IMG/VR virus record: IMGVR_UViG_3300032322_000426
Coordinates: 1-40,509 of that record
DNA length: 40,509 nt
DNA from: a virus
Strand: one strand, 5' to 3'
Made by a program: the position numbers and the translations under genes
Part shown: piece by piece, positions 14,597 to 22,900 of the stretch
How the letters are laid out: each line of letters begins with the position of its first letter
Numbering within the stretch: position 1 is the stretch's first letter
The notes under the pieces: model-generated
What the model saw: only the letters and a program-made list of their open reading frames with translations
Database searches by the model: none
What the model was told of the DNA's origin: nothing

Positions 14597-15712
14597 ATGA
14601 GCGATATTATCAATAAGGCTGCTGCCGCTGTTAACGTTGGAACAGGTGCAATCATCTCCGATGTTGCAAACGTCAACATGGAGAACCTAACAACAAACCC
14701 AGCAACACAGGCAGGTGGCACGCTACTTCCAGAACAATCTCGTCAGTTCCTTGACTATGTTTTCGATCAGATGGTCCTCGGTAATGATGGCCGTAGACAA
14801 ATCATGAGAGCAAACACAGCAGAATTCGACAAGGTTCAGGTTGGAACAAGACTGATCCGTAAGGCTTCACAGGCATCAGAGAACGTTTTTGATGCAGGAT
14901 CAGGAGAAGGTGCTTACGTCAACCGTGGTGCTCAGTTCACCAAGGTTGAAATCGTAACAACCAAGTTCCGTCTTGATTACGAACTCTCAACTGAGGGTCT
15001 TGAGGACAACATTGAAGGGTCAGCCCTTGAAGATCACATTGTACGCCTGATGGCAACACAATTCGGTAACGATCTTGAGGACATTGCCATCAATGGTCTC
15101 GCTGCTCAGGGCACGGCTTCCTACGCTGGTACAACATATCCATACACAATTGATGGATTTGTTAAGTTGGCTGACGGTGCCGCTGGTGGCACTCACTTTG
15201 GAACAGCAGCAACAGTAAGCACAGCATCAAACTACTTCACTGCTGCAACAACTGCTGGTCAGTTGAAGACTGGTTCTGCAATCGTGTTCTTCGAAGCACT
15301 TTACAATGCACTTGGACGTAAGTACAAGGCCCGTAGAGGTGAACTTAAGTTCTACGCTTCAACAAAGAACGTGCAGACACTCCTAACCGATCTCCGTCAA
15401 ATCGGATCAGGTGGGGTTCCAGAGGACATTGCCTCAGGAGTTCTCCGTGGCACACCAGCCCGCGTTGGTGGTCCAGCAGGAATGACAACATCCATCTTCG
15501 GTATCCCCGTAATGGAAGTTCCACTGTACCCAGATCACTTCGTCGATCTCACATTCCCACAGAATAGAATCTGGGGATTCCAGAGAGACGTAACTGTTCA
15601 CCGCGAGTTCAAGCCAAAGAAGGACACAATCGAATACACGGTTTATGTTCGCATGGGTCTTAACATTGAAGAACTATCTGCAATGGCAAAGGCAAACGCA
15701 GTAACAGGCTGA
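14597..15712 (+). CDS. Major capsid protein (HK97 fold)
   Basis: This is a 371-residue main shell protein, with GAGAGGTG before its ATG. Recognisable parts are an N-terminal arm ending near LLPEQSRQFLDYVFDQM, the QVGTRLIRKASQASENVFD strand region, an E-loop-like KVEIVTTKFRLDYELS segment, a long spine helix (LEDHIVRLMATQFGNDLEDI), and a C-terminal RIWGFQRDVTVHREFKPKKD followed by YTVYVRMGLNIEE, typical of HK97-fold capsid proteins. It follows the scaffold directly, as expected. Codon use differs from the tail genes: 13 of 19 arginines are CGT or CGC and many codons end in C, consistent with selection for high expression. A strong hairpin follows the stop codon. Confidence 0.93.
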   Translation: MSDIINKAAAAVNVGTGAIISDVANVNMENLTTNPATQAGGTLLPEQSRQFLDYVFDQMVLGNDGRRQIMRANTAEFDKVQVGTRLIRKASQASENVFDAGSGEGAYVNRGAQFTKVEIVTTKFRLDYELSTEGLEDNIEGSALEDHIVRLMATQFGNDLEDIAINGLAAQGTASYAGTTYPYTIDGFVKLADGAAGGTHFGTAATVSTASNYFTAATTAGQLKTGSAIVFFEALYNALGRKYKARRGELKFYASTKNVQTLLTDLRQIGSGGVPEDIASGVLRGTPARVGGPAGMTTSIFGIPVMEVPLYPDHFVDLTFPQNRIWGFQRDVTVHREFKPKKDTIEYTVYVRMGLNIEELSAMAKANAVTG

Positions 15713-15724
15713 TAAACCTAGTAA

Positions 15725-15760
15725 GAGAAAGGGGTCGGTCACTAGATCGGCCCCTTTCTC
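15725..15760 (+). terminator. Strong hairpin terminator after the major capsid gene
   Basis: A 16-bp stem (15725-15740 paired with 15745-15760, two G-T wobbles) closes on the loop ACTA. The outer part pairs GAGAAAGGGG with CCCCTTTCTC. ATTTAT follows, a weak U-run. It lies 12 nt after the capsid stop codon and is probably a partial terminator or a stabiliser of the capsid mRNA 3' end. Confidence 0.8.
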
Positions 15761-15782
15761 ATTTATCAAATATGTAGTAAAA

Positions 15783-15788
15783 TATAAT
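15783..15788 (+). promoter_or_regulatory. Candidate -10 TATAAT after the capsid terminator
   Basis: TATAAT lies 22 nt after the terminator stem and 14 nt before the TTG start of the connector gene. The ribosome site AGGTGA (15791-15796) follows at once. It could restart transcription of the connector genes, although a start 7 nt downstream would trim the ribosome site. There is no -35 consensus. Confidence 0.35.
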
Positions 15789-15802
15789 TGAGGTGACATT
15801 CA

Positions 15803-16717
15803 TTGAACGAATATCTGCGTACCGATTATGACGATCTTACAATTTCTTTTACTGCTGCTAGCGGCATAACTAGTGTTATTTTTGAAGTGTATGATCTTGA
15901 TACCGATGAATTTATTCAGTCTGGTACAACATCATCTGCTGCCTCATCAATATTCAATGCAACCCTTACACAAGACTCAGTTCAGTACGACAGAAATGTA
16001 AAAATAGACTGGACTAGCAGCACCGCTTCTGGGGCAAGTTCTACAGTAGAAATTGCTTCAATCATTAGGCCATTTGCGACGGCAAGCAGAATTAGATCAA
16101 TAGCAGACATTGATTCATCAGAAACCGACTCAGCCATCAAAAAGCAAGAAAGAAAAGCCAGGATGTACATTCAAATACAGACTGGAACAGAGTTCACTAA
16201 GAAATATAAGAGTGTTGTAGTTTATGGAAACAACACAGACGTTCTGACCCTATTAGAACCAATAATTAGACTAGATAAAGTATATAAGGACGATATTCTA
16301 ATATATGATTCTTTGTCCAGTCCAAGTGTTAATAGTTTAGACTATGCCATAGAGCCTTCAATATCAAAATACAGAATAAAGGCAATCATTGAAGACAATG
16401 AATATGAAAGAGGTCTTCTTGAAAGCCCAGATTTCTCTGTGCTTCCATATGATGGAATATTCGAAAAGGATGTTCAGTATAGAATAGTTGGAATCTTTGG
16501 ATATGCGTATATTCCACCAGACATAGAACAGGCTACAGCCCTTCTTGTAGAAGATTATCTGTGTGCCGACGCATCGGTTAGAAATAAGAATATATCTAAA
16601 CTGTCTAACGATTCTTACGATATAACTTATGCTAGCAATGCCGCCCAGGGTTCTGGCAATCTCATTGTTGACGCTATTTTGGCAAGGTATCGTCAGCCAC
16701 GATTTATGGTGATATAA
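15803..16717 (+). CDS. Head-tail connector (gp6-like adaptor) with N-terminal Ig-like domain
   Basis: This is a 304-residue protein starting with TTG, with AGGTGA 6 nt upstream. The first 90 residues are beta-rich and look like an extra Ig-like domain (LTISFTAASGITSVIFEVYD). The rest matches gp6-type adaptors that bind under the portal: a helix (SSETDSAIKKQERKARMYI), a central strand region (YKDDILIYDSL), then FGYAYIPPDIEQATALLVED and the late RNKNISKLSNDSYDITYAS. It is longer than a plain gp6 adaptor (about 110-200 residues) because of the N-terminal domain. Position and C-terminal pattern make the connector role likely. Confidence 0.8.
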   Translation: MNEYLRTDYDDLTISFTAASGITSVIFEVYDLDTDEFIQSGTTSSAASSIFNATLTQDSVQYDRNVKIDWTSSTASGASSTVEIASIIRPFATASRIRSIADIDSSETDSAIKKQERKARMYIQIQTGTEFTKKYKSVVVYGNNTDVLTLLEPIIRLDKVYKDDILIYDSLSSPSVNSLDYAIEPSISKYRIKAIIEDNEYERGLLESPDFSVLPYDGIFEKDVQYRIVGIFGYAYIPPDIEQATALLVEDYLCADASVRNKNISKLSNDSYDITYASNAAQGSGNLIVDAILARYRQPRFMVI

Positions 16718-17155
16718 GTGTCATGCATCGCAAAAAGCGCATATACGATGAAGGCCGATATCTATCAGCCTACGGTAAGTCAGGACTCTACTGGTGCAGT
16801 TGTAAAGACATGGACATTTGAAAAGACAATAGACTGTGTTGCTAGAGGCATCCTTAGAAAAGGTGTAGGCGAGAATTCTACAGCCGTCGAAATTAATAAC
16901 TATATAAATACTCTCACTGCTCTTGTAAAAATTAGATCATCTGCCGTCATCGCGTCCGACAGGCGTGTGGTGCTAATTAGAAATAATGATGAGGTTATCT
17001 ATAAAGAGAATCAAGATCCGTCAACCGAGGGCGGCTTTCAGAACTCAACAATCTTTGAGCCAAGAGGTAGCACTCCAATAACCAACTTCGACGGAAGAGT
17101 TATAGAATATGAAACTGTTCTTATGAGACAAGAAATTCAAAGGCTGGTTACATAA
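16718..17155 (+). CDS. Head-closure (stopper) protein
   Basis: This is a 145-residue protein starting with GTG directly after the connector stop. It contains ADIYQPTVSQDSTGAVVKTW, then TIDCVARGILRK and, near the end, RVIEYETVLMRQEIQRLV. A small barrel built of such strands, with D-x-x-G-x-V-x-x-W early, is typical of SPP1 gp16/HK97 gp7-type stopper proteins that sit between adaptor and tail terminator and retain DNA. Gene order (adaptor, stopper, gp10-like, terminator, tube) supports this. No other function is suggested. Confidence 0.7.
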   Translation: MSCIAKSAYTMKADIYQPTVSQDSTGAVVKTWTFEKTIDCVARGILRKGVGENSTAVEINNYINTLTALVKIRSSAVIASDRRVVLIRNNDEVIYKENQDPSTEGGFQNSTIFEPRGSTPITNFDGRVIEYETVLMRQEIQRLVT

Positions 17156-17871
17156 TGGTAACTTTTAGAAAATCAAGAAGAGTTGATACGGGAGGAATGC
17201 CAGAAAAGATTATTGCCCTCACTCAGTATGATATGGCCATATTAACAAAACTTCATAAGAGCGATGAGAACAAAATAGCAATTGAGCGTGGCGCGGCAAA
17301 TTTAGTTGCAAACTATTTCGAAAAGTTCTTGGATGCCAGAGCAAGAGCCAACCGAGAAAGATTCCATCACGTTTATGAATGGGACAGAACTGGAGATAAG
17401 GATGCAAGACTTTTTAAAAGAAATATCGCTACGACTGCTCAAGGTAGCACAATAACTTTTAAATTTACTAAGAGTAAAGAGCCAAACAGGAATGGTTATA
17501 TTTTTTATAACAAGGCTAGTGTTATGGAGGCTGGCCAGACGGTAATAATTAGACCAAGGAATAAAAAGTTTTTGGTCTACACAATCAATAGTCAAATGAT
17601 CGTTACGACCAAACCTTCTGTTGTTTCTAATCCAGGTGGCATCGCTGTAAAAGGGGCGTTTGCTGAAGAATGGAAATCATTTAGTGCCTACCAAGCAAGA
17701 TCGGTACTAAAGCAATTCAGGTACTTTGAGTTGATAAATCAGGCAATCAAAACAAAAAGAAAGGTTGTCGTTCCCAAAATAAATAGGGGGATGATAACTG
17801 GTATGATTGCCCAAGCGGAGGCTGACGCATCAAGTATTGCATCTAAGGCGGTGACACTAACAAATGGCTGA
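17155..17871 (+). CDS. HK97 gp10-like neck/tail-completion protein
   Basis: This is a 238-residue protein whose ATG overlaps the previous stop (TAATG). It has an N-terminal helical part (ERGAANLVANYFEKFLDARA), a middle beta region (GSTITFKFTKSKEPNRNGYI, then VIIRPRNKKFLVYTI), and a C-terminal helix rich in Ala (IAQAEADASSIASKAV). Its place between stopper and tail terminator is that of gp10-type proteins in HK97-like phages, although it is longer than the usual 120-150 residues. It probably helps head-tail joining. Confidence 0.65.
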   Translation: MVTFRKSRRVDTGGMPEKIIALTQYDMAILTKLHKSDENKIAIERGAANLVANYFEKFLDARARANRERFHHVYEWDRTGDKDARLFKRNIATTAQGSTITFKFTKSKEPNRNGYIFYNKASVMEAGQTVIIRPRNKKFLVYTINSQMIVTTKPSVVSNPGGIAVKGAFAEEWKSFSAYQARSVLKQFRYFELINQAIKTKRKVVVPKINRGMITGMIAQAEADASSIASKAVTLTNG

Positions 17872-18352
17872 TTATACCAAACTTCCAATAGTTTTAATTA
17901 ATAATTACTTATGGGATCTAGCCAGTGGGTCGGTTTCTGGATATGCAACAATTTCTAGTGCTGTTTGGAACATTCAGTCATATCAATATAGACCATTTTA
18001 TCCAGTTAATGAAAACCTGGCCCCAGAATCCTCTACCATGCCATACGTTCTTTATGACTACCTATATGATGAGCCAGATGATTCATTCTGGCCCATGCAC
18101 AAGGAAAAGGCAATATACAGCATAGTCGGAGATATTCCACAGATATTTTATGTAAAAAACTTCATCTTTGACACCCTAAAAAAGTATGATAAAAGTGCCC
18201 AAGAGGTAAACGACTATATAAAAGATCCTACAATAAATTTCAAATGCATTCATGTGCATCAAAGCAACTTTATTACAGACGAGAAAAGAATAGATAGTTT
18301 TAAGCCAAAATATATCACCACTCTAACGCTAACTTACGATTATACAAAATAA
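17864..18352 (+). CDS. Tail terminator protein
   Basis: This is a 162-residue protein with an 8-bp overlap with the gene before. The N-terminal helix (YTKLPIVLINNYLWDLASG), the MPYVLYDYLYDEPDD strand, the KAIYSIVGDIPQIFYVKNFI pattern and the terminal ITTLTLTYDYTK strand fit the alpha-beta fold of tail terminators such as lambda gpU/SPP1 gp17, which cap the tube and dock it to the head. Its location immediately before the tail-tube gene is standard. The assignment rests on order plus strand pattern. Confidence 0.7.
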   Translation: MADYTKLPIVLINNYLWDLASGSVSGYATISSAVWNIQSYQYRPFYPVNENLAPESSTMPYVLYDYLYDEPDDSFWPMHKEKAIYSIVGDIPQIFYVKNFIFDTLKKYDKSAQEVNDYIKDPTINFKCIHVHQSNFITDEKRIDSFKPKYITTLTLTYDYTK

Positions 18353-18417
18353 CCCGTGGCATGATAACATAATTAATGAGGAAACGTCATTTTTCAAAAT
18401 CTTAGGAGGTGAAATAA
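18353..18417 (+). promoter_or_regulatory. Leader of the tail-tube gene
   Basis: This 65-bp gap holds a CATAAT hexamer (about 18365-18370), a weak 5-bp hairpin (AATGA with TCATT) followed by TTTC, and a strong ribosome site GGAGGTGA 8 nt before the ATG. A separate promoter for the abundant tube protein is plausible, but no -35 is evident. Confidence 0.35.
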
Positions 18418-19155
18418 ATGGCAAGAGACTTTAACGCAAAAAATATTATTGTTGGTGGATCAACATTTTATGTTGGACCATCTGGCGTAGAACTTAGCAA
18501 AGTCGGTGCTAGCACACAAACAGATACCCTTCAAGATCCAACAAAGATGACTTCTGCATCTTGGTATCACCTGGGCTACACACAGAACGGCGTTACAATG
18601 AACATTGAGCCAACATACGGTGAGGTGGTTGTTGATCAACTCCTTGACGTAGCAAGACTCTTCAAGTCTTCACAGAGAGTAATGGTCGCTACATCACTAA
18701 CAGAAACAACGCTTGAGAATCTTTACGTTGCAATTGGTGGAAAGACAGGAGCAACTGGAGATTTTGCGGCCAGTGCAACTGCTTCAGCACTCGTTGCTTC
18801 AGCAGACTCCGCCCCATCAACTGGATCAAGACTAACAGCATCAACCTATGTTGATGCAGGCAATGCTGCTTCTGCAAACGCAATTGCATCTGTTCTTGAT
18901 ATCAACGGTGGCGCACTCGGATATGCCCCAATTGAAAGATCAGTTTGTTTCGTTGGACCAGCACCAGCAAGCCTCGGAAGAGCAGAAAGAATTTACATTG
19001 GATATAGAGCAGTTTCTATGGACGCTGTAGGCGTAGCAACACAAAGAGACAACGCTACTCTATTCCCAGTAAACTTCCGTCTTCTTCCATCAGAAGAGAA
19101 TGAGGCAGCCGATGGCAACGCAGCATATGGCAGGATCATCGACAGAGTTTACTAA
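18418..19155 (+). CDS. Major tail (tube) protein
   Basis: This is a 245-residue protein with the best-placed ribosome site of the region (AGGAGGTG). The N-terminus (NIIVGGSTFYVGPSGVELS), then SASWYHLGYTQNGVTMNIEP, EVVVDQLLDVARLFKSSQRV and TSLTETTLENLYVAIGG are typical of siphophage tube subunits, which stack as hexamers to form the tail tube. An Ala/Ser-rich stretch (residues 115-165) may be a surface loop or added domain. The C-terminus has TLFPVNFRLLPSEEN. It lies between tail terminator and tail-assembly chaperone, the standard order, and is followed by a strong terminator. Confidence 0.88.
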   Translation: MARDFNAKNIIVGGSTFYVGPSGVELSKVGASTQTDTLQDPTKMTSASWYHLGYTQNGVTMNIEPTYGEVVVDQLLDVARLFKSSQRVMVATSLTETTLENLYVAIGGKTGATGDFAASATASALVASADSAPSTGSRLTASTYVDAGNAASANAIASVLDINGGALGYAPIERSVCFVGPAPASLGRAERIYIGYRAVSMDAVGVATQRDNATLFPVNFRLLPSEENEAADGNAAYGRIIDRVY

Positions 19156-19170
19156 AATAACTTAATATAT

Positions 19171-19208
19171 AAAATAAAAGATGTGGCTTAGGCTGCATCT
19201 TTTATTTT
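19171..19208 (+). terminator. Strong terminator after the tail-tube gene
   Basis: AAAATAAAAGATG (19171-19183) pairs perfectly with CATCTTTTATTTT (19196-19208). Four further inner pairs (two G-T) close on the loop TTAG, giving a 17-bp stem. The right arm is T-rich, making this a good intrinsic terminator, possibly working in both directions. Confidence 0.85.
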
Positions 19209-19217
19209 TGTCTAAGG

Positions 19218-19223
19218 TATAAT
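19218..19223 (+). promoter_or_regulatory. Candidate -10 TATAAT for the chaperone/tape-measure operon
   Basis: TATAAT, preceded by AAGG, lies 9 nt after the terminator stem and 26 nt before the chaperone ATG, leaving room for the AAAGGAAAA ribosome site in the transcript. A clear -35 is missing; the terminator T-run occupies that region. It is the best-spaced of the TATAAT hexamers in the late genes. Confidence 0.45.
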
Positions 19224-19249
19224 ATTTATATACACAGAAAGGAAAATAC

Positions 19250-19576
19250 ATGGCAACTAAGGTTTACGAGTCAATAGAGTTAGAACTTCAGGATGGGACG
19301 GTAGTAACAGTAAAGCCTCTCAATCTTAAGACACTGAGACTAGTTATGAAAGAATGGCAGAACGCACAAAATGTAACAAATGAGGACGAGTTCCTTGGGG
19401 TTCTTATCAAATGCACCTCTATTGCAATGAAGCACCTGGCACCAGAAAAGGCTGACTCAGTAGAAGAAGATCTTGATCTTCAAACCATGTACAAGATCCT
19501 TGAGATCTCCGCAGATATCAGGCTCAACGACCCAAATCTGGTAGCGGCGGCTCAGGGACAACCTGGGAGGAACTAG
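19250..19576 (+). CDS. Tail-assembly chaperone, short form (G)
   Basis: This is a 108-residue product of the zero frame. It begins YESIELELQDGTVVTVKPLN and continues with KTLRLVMKEWQNAQNVTNED, a pattern usual in G-type chaperones that bind the tape measure during tail assembly. It is absent from mature virions in phages studied. The ATG has GGAAAA upstream. The gene ends at TAG 19574-19576, in the middle of an overlapping frame that carries the T extension. Confidence 0.85.
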   Translation: MATKVYESIELELQDGTVVTVKPLNLKTLRLVMKEWQNAQNVTNEDEFLGVLIKCTSIAMKHLAPEKADSVEEDLDLQTMYKILEISADIRLNDPNLVAAAQGQPGRN

Positions 19577-19929
19577 ACTTAGTTCCTATCGTTGCTGAAG
19601 TCTTTCTGCTAGGAAACTGGAAAGACTACGATGAACTTGAGTCGTCGCTTTCCATGCCAGAAATGATGGCTACTCTGAATGCAATTCAGGAGTCAGAAAA
19701 AAGGAGAAATAAGTTCATGGCAGCACTACAAGGAGTTGATCTAGATGAACACAACAGCAATGAAAAAACAACTCAGAGTAGCGGACCAGTGACCTTAGAG
19801 CAAGTGCAAGCAAGAGCAGTAGCAAGACTAACTGGAGACCAAAATCTGGCGGGCGCTATAGAACAGGGCATAACGCCAGAAATGGGGCTAAACTATAACA
19901 TAGTCTCGGAGGGTACTGAGTTTGGATAG
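19250..19929 (+). CDS. Tail-assembly chaperone, frameshifted long form (GT)
   Basis: A -1 ribosomal frameshift at CCCAAAT (19531-19537) would join the first 96 codons to the -1 frame, giving about 226 residues. The -1 frame is open from 19504 to the TAG at 19927. After the shift it reads SGSGGSGTTWEELDLV, then IVAEVFLLGNWKDYDELES and MPEMMATLNAIQESEKRR, the Lys/Glu-rich helical T domain usual in such proteins, ending in a variable acidic tail. No ribosome site or good start exists for the second frame alone. Position between tube and tape measure is exactly where lambda-like G/GT chaperones occur. The frameshift efficiency is not predictable from sequence. Confidence 0.85.
19531..19537 (+). 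other. Programmed -1 frameshift slippery heptamer C CCA AAT
   Basis: In the zero frame the codons are GAC CCA AAT; after slipping one base back they read CCC AAA TCT. The heptamer fits the X-XXY-YYZ rule with X=C, Y=A, Z=T. It lies 13 codons before the zero-frame stop and within the overlap of the two frames. Other heptamers in the overlap (for example around the GGG of CCTGGGAGG) do not fit the rule. Confidence 0.8.
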
Positions 19930-22900
19930 TATCAGAACTACGCTTAGGTATGATGCAGATCTGGGCGCAGCAATGGCTCAGGTCAAGGCTTTAACAGGGC
20001 AGGTAGGTGCTCTTAATCTTGCATTTAATTCTTTAGACAAGAATGCTGTTGGCGTTAGAAATACTCTTGCTAATACCTTTGCAGCGAATCTTTCTAGCAT
20101 GGGCGGATTCAGAACAGAGATGGTCAATCTCACTGGCCAAACAGAAAAATTCGGCAGGGCACTGGCTGCAAATAAATTGTCCATGCGTGAGTACTTTGCT
20201 GAAGCATATAGAGGATACACAAGACAGTCATCTATGATGAGGCAACTTGCCAGGGAACAGGTTAAATTTCAAGAAGCAATTGCCATTCCAATGGGTAGAA
20301 ATGCGGCTGGACAGATGCAAGGTCTTATGGCTGTTCCGACACAGGTAGATTTTAAAAATGCATCAACCAGAATGAAACTGCTTAGTCAAGAATTTAATAT
20401 CTTTAACCAACTAGTACGCAACGGTGCAGATGAATTAATCAATATGGGTAAGAACACACAGTGGACTGGTAGACAGTTGACTGTTGGTTTGACCATGCCA
20501 GTCGTTCTATTTGGTGCGACCTTTGCTAAGGTCTTTATGGACATTGACAAGCAAATGACAAGGTTCGCCAAGGTATATGGCGAAGATGTAATTGGAACAA
20601 GTGCCAGGGCTACCGAAGATATGAAGAAGCAGGTCATGGAACTTGCAGAAACAATTTCTTCTCAGTTTGGTGTCGCGGCATCAGAAACGGTGGGTCTAGC
20701 CGCCGATATTGCTGCAACTGGAAAAGAAGGGCAGGATCTTCTAGATACTGTTGCACAAACTAATAAACTTGCTGTTCTTGGTGAAGTAGATAGACAAGAG
20801 GCAATGAAAGCAACTCTTGCAATCCAATCCGCATTTAAACAAAATACCGATGAACTTGCTGAGTCCATCAACTTCCTGAATGCAGTTGAAAATCAGACAT
20901 CAACTACCCTCAATGATCTTGTTGAGGCCATTCCAAAGGCTGGTCCAGTTGTCAAGGGCCTTGGGGGATCTATTAAGGATCTTTCTGTTCTAATGGTTGC
21001 GATGAAGGAAGGTGGCATTCCAGCAGCCGAAGCAGCAAATGCTATCAAGTCTGGTCTTGCTTCTCTTATTAATCCAACAAAAAAGGCTTCTGAGGTTGCA
21101 AAGCAGTTTGGTGTAGATCTTGTTGGAATAGTAGAGGCTAATAAAGGCCAACTAATGCCAACAATTATGGCTGTTCAAACTGCACTTAATGGCCTAGATG
21201 CATTTTCTAGATCGAAGATAATTGAAGAAATTTTTGGAAAATATCAGTTTGCTCGTATCTCTGCACTATTCAATAACTTGGGCAAGGCGGGGTCGCAGAC
21301 TCAGCAGGCAATGGAATTGGCTGGTGCCTCTACTACCGAACTTGCTGGAATCGCAAACCAAGAACTTAAAGCCTATACAGAATCAACAACTGTTAGATTT
21401 CAAAGAATGGTTGAGACTGTAAAGAATCAACTTGTTCCTATGGGTGCCTCACTACTTGAGATGCTCACTCCAGCACTAGATAAACTATCTGGAATTATTG
21501 AAGTTATTAGAAATGCCGTAGGAAATCTTCCAGACTTCCTTAAAGAGCCACTAAAAATTATTGGAGCGTTTGCGCTATTCGCTGGACCCATTCTAATGCT
21601 TGTTGGCTTGTTTAAAAACTTAATTGGAAATGCCATTAAATTTTCAATGTCTATTGTTGGACTAGGGGCAAAAATTGCTGGACTAGACGTTAGAAAGTTT
21701 GAACTTTTAGACGCGGAAACTGCTGCCGCAACTATGCAAATAGATAACATGTCAACGTCTTTTGTTGAGCAAAAAGTGGCACTATCAAATCTAAATGTAG
21801 AACTTGGAAAATATATCACGCAACTTAGAACTGTTGCTACTCAAAATCCAAATCTATTAGTTCGTGCCCCAGCCTCCCCTCCATTAATTCGTAGATCTGA
21901 TGGTAGCAGGGGGCCAGAGATAGTACCAGGAGGGTATGGTGGTGGAGACAAGATCCCAGCCCTATTAGAACCTGGCGAATTTGTTATGAACAAAGAGGCT
22001 GCTTCTAGATTTGGCTCAATTCTTAATGCTATGAACAGGGGAACCATTCAAAAGTTTCAAGAAGGTGGGCTTGCTAGATCACATGTTGAAGAAGTTCTGG
22101 TGGACGGTAAGAAACAGTTTGGTGGAGTTATTTCCATTGAAAACCAGGATTATAATCAAATACTGAATAGCCATAAAGATCTTTTCCCTGGTAGAAAACA
22201 ACCAGTAACAATGGCAGATTTTTATGCATCTCTAGCAGCCGCGAGAGCATATGCACAAAATAACCAAGTTACGCCATCATTTGCGGCTGGGCTGGCTGCT
22301 ATGGAGCACGATGCAAGAATTATAAACAATGATGAAAATACATTTAGAAGAATGCTGGCTGAGAGAATGGCTCTTGGAACGCTTTCTGTCTTGCCTTCAT
22401 CAGTTGTTACGAGAACAGGGCTAACGGTAGATCAAATATTTAATGCCGAACGAGATAGATTCTTAGGCATTTTAACCTCAAATACAGACGCAACTTCTAT
22501 TAGAGCAGCCCTGGTTGAATCTTCTTCAGGAACATTAAGAGCGAATGGCGTTACATATGCAGGAGAAGGAAGGGAAAGATCACTTTCAAATATTAGAGGT
22601 GGGGGTAGAAGAGGAGAGGGAGAAACAAGATATAGTTTGGGTCTAAGTGGGAGACTAATGCCGCTATATCAAAAAGATGAAAATCGTAGAAATGTACCTT
22701 CTTTATCAACGGTAACTCGTCTTGCAAATAGTGCCTTTGCTCCTTTTGCCCCAGAATATTTCCGTGGCCCAGGACAAGGACAGCCAGTTCCACCATCTAT
22801 GGCCCGTCCAGTTGGTCCTGGGCGAAGGCCACTAGTTGGAGTTATGCCAGGAGAACTATTAGTTCCTCCAAGAATGTTTGCCGACAATGGAGCCATCGTT

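Noticed and set aside
13987-14721. A 244-codon minus-strand ORF opposite the scaffold and capsid start
   Set aside because: It is the antisense of an acidic GAA/GAG-rich gene, giving a Ser-rich low-complexity product; it has no ribosome site and the plus-strand genes are well supported.
19654-19929. Separate gene after the tail chaperone starting at ATG 19654
   Set aside because: The frame is open well upstream of that ATG, there is no ribosome site, and the slippery heptamer explains it as the T part of a frameshift product.
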